From assembly GCA_046758085.1 (NCBI GenBank), contig JBHHZP010000081.1, forward strand, positions 1 through 16,083: a stretch of 16,083 bases of DNA, in the 5' to 3' direction. The notes beneath the pieces are model-generated. The model did no database searches. It was not told the DNA's origin and saw only the letters and a list, made by a program, of their open reading frames with translations. This DNA is from VRUB01 sp046758085. GTDB taxonomy: Bacteria > Pseudomonadota > Gammaproteobacteria > Acidiferrobacterales > SPGG2. The translations under genes and the position numbers were made by a program. Position 1 is the first letter of the stretch, and each line of letters opens with the position of its first letter. Below are positions 15,464-16,083 of the stretch, one piece after another.

Positions 15464-15793
15464 ATGCAGCACGCAAGGACTTTCCTATTCGGGGTATGCC
15501 TGCTGGCCACTGCGGTGGTTCCGGTGCAATCAGCGCTAGGCGCGTCCAACGAGCCCCTGTTCGGGGCACCCAGTGAGAATGGCAAGATCGCACGCGTTGA
15601 CCTGAGCGCGCGCGAGGTCGTGATCGGTGACACACTGTACCGGCTTTCCAACGCGGTTGCCGTGTACACGCACCGGGGTTTTCAAACAACCCTGGACTCA
15701 CTCAAAAAAGGCCAACATGTCGCCTACGATGTGCAAGAAGACGCGCAGGACCTCTCCCGTGTCACTGTGATCTGGATCCTTTCAAAACGCTAA
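15464..15793 (+). CDS. Small secreted protein, PilY2-like candidate
   Basis: A 109-residue protein with a Sec-type signal peptide (basic start, hydrophobic 7-18, likely cleavage near SALGA, residue 26). The mature part is a run of predicted beta strands: GKIARVDLSAREVVIGDTLY, RLSNAVAVY, then LDSLKKGQHVAYDV and VTVIWIL. This resembles small OB-like domains and the style and position of PilY2, the roughly 115-residue exported protein encoded directly after pilY1 in P. aeruginosa. I could not confirm family membership by eye, so no symbol is given. ATG 15464 has GAGG eight bases upstream; GTG 15443 and ATG 15458 are in frame but less well placed. It follows pilY1 copy 2 by 42 bases and precedes a terminator, so it closes set 2. 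Set 1 has no such gene. Confidence 0.7.
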   Translation: MQHARTFLFGVCLLATAVVPVQSALGASNEPLFGAPSENGKIARVDLSAREVVIGDTLYRLSNAVAVYTHRGFQTTLDSLKKGQHVAYDVQEDAQDLSRVTVIWILSKR

Positions 15794-15828
15794 ACGAAAA
15801 ATCCTGAAACGAAACATCCAACGCAAAG

Positions 15829-15869
15829 ACCAATCCGTGATTCGTGAACCGTGAGGGGGTTGGTTTTTT
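15829..15869 (+). terminator. Rho-independent terminator of minor pilin set 2
   Basis: ACCAATCC (15829-15836) pairs with GGGTTGGT (15857-15864), with one G-T pair, and is followed at once by five Ts. An alternative hairpin, AGGGGG (15854-15859) with CCCCCT (15872-15877), encloses the T-run. It is 36 bases after the last stop codon. Confidence 0.6.
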
Positions 15870-15871
15870 GG

Positions 15872-15965
15872 CCCCCTTGGTCCAGCCGAGCCCCGAGTGC
15901 AGACGAGGAGCGGGCCGGAACGAGCTGAAGTTGTTTTGCTTTTAAACCCCCTTACTCAAGCCGAG
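15872..15965 (+). repeat. Pair of imperfect 19-base direct repeats
   Basis: CCCCCTTGGTCCAGCCGAG (15872-15890) and CCCCCTTACTCAAGCCGAG (15947-15965) match at 16 of 19 positions, 75 bases apart. Each is preceded by a T-rich stretch. They lie in gene-free sequence and look like part of a dispersed intergenic repeat, which cannot be confirmed within this window. Confidence 0.45.
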
Positions 15966-16017
15966 TGAGGCACGAAGGCGAAGAACACGCCCGCAGGGGC
16001 GCGGTAAGGACACCGCG

Positions 16018-16056
16018 GGTCCGGGCCAGGGCCAGGGATTGGCCCTTGCGCGGACC
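16018..16056. repeat. Two-tier hairpin at the right end
   Basis: An inner perfect stem AGGGCCA/TGGCCCT (16028-16034/16040-16046, loop GGGAT) sits inside an outer stem GGTCCG/CGGACC (16018-16023/16051-16056). No T-run is present on the + strand. It may belong to a gene or repeat beyond the window; no coding sequence is seen from 15794 to 16083. Confidence 0.5.
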
Positions 16057-16083
16057 GTCTGAGATTCTATGGTTCAAGTCAAG

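Noticed and set aside
16060..16083. GGTTCAAGTC at the right edge resembling a tRNA T-arm
   Set aside because: No acceptor, D-arm or anticodon stem can be drawn from the preceding sequence.
1..16083. CRISPR arrays, insertion sequences, transposases, phage integrases
   Set aside because: No regularly spaced repeat array and no recognisable mobile-element protein was seen; the only repeat arrays are the short AlgR-like elements and the right-end repeats.

Overview
The window is GC-rich and almost entirely devoted to type IVa pilus tip (minor pilin) genes. All confidently called genes are on the + strand. The gene order fimT-pilV-pilW-pilX-pilY1 ... pilE matches the Pseudomonas aeruginosa fimU-pilVWXY1Y2E operon, and the protein styles (class III prepilin leaders, DxSxS-containing PilY1) fit a gammaproteobacterium. 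I cannot name the genus from sequence alone.

Layout. 2-820: an unrecognised, probably edge-truncated gene, followed by a terminator-like hairpin (835-863). 1013/1103-7862: minor pilin set 1, made of a FimT/GspH-type pseudopilin, PilV, PilW (GTG start overlapping the pilV stop), PilX and PilY1. 8055-8430: remains of another pilY1, frameshifted and missing its middle. 8689-9168: pilE with its own -10-like element and a rho-independent terminator (9209-9231). 9169-9840: a 0.67-kb gene-free regulatory stretch. 9841-15421: minor pilin set 2, a second PilW-PilX-PilY1 module without its own fimT or pilV. 15464-15793: a small secreted PilY2-like protein, then a terminator and a repeat- and hairpin-rich right end.

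How the parts work together. In characterised systems FimU/FimT, PilV, PilW, PilX and PilE form a priming and tip complex that carries the large calcium-binding adhesin PilY1 and starts pilus assembly. Here the PilW-PilX-PilY1 part exists twice intact, and a third pilY1 survives as a fossil. The simplest reading is one shared base (FimT, PilV, PilE) with two alternative tips. The tips differ: PilY1 copy 2 has an RGD in its conserved LRGx segment where copy 1 has RGS.

The most striking non-coding signal is a set of ACCGTTC[A/G]TC elements. They resemble the published binding site of the LytTR-type regulator AlgR (CCGTTCGTC), which activates the P. aeruginosa fimU operon. They lie before set 1 (starts at 1129, 1150, 1183 and 1204, spaced 21-33-21), before set 2 (9497 and 9530, spaced 33) and, inverted, before pilE (8459-8469). 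This suggests one regulator for all three units. Before set 1 they lie inside the open reading frame of the fimT leader, which makes the true fimT start uncertain.
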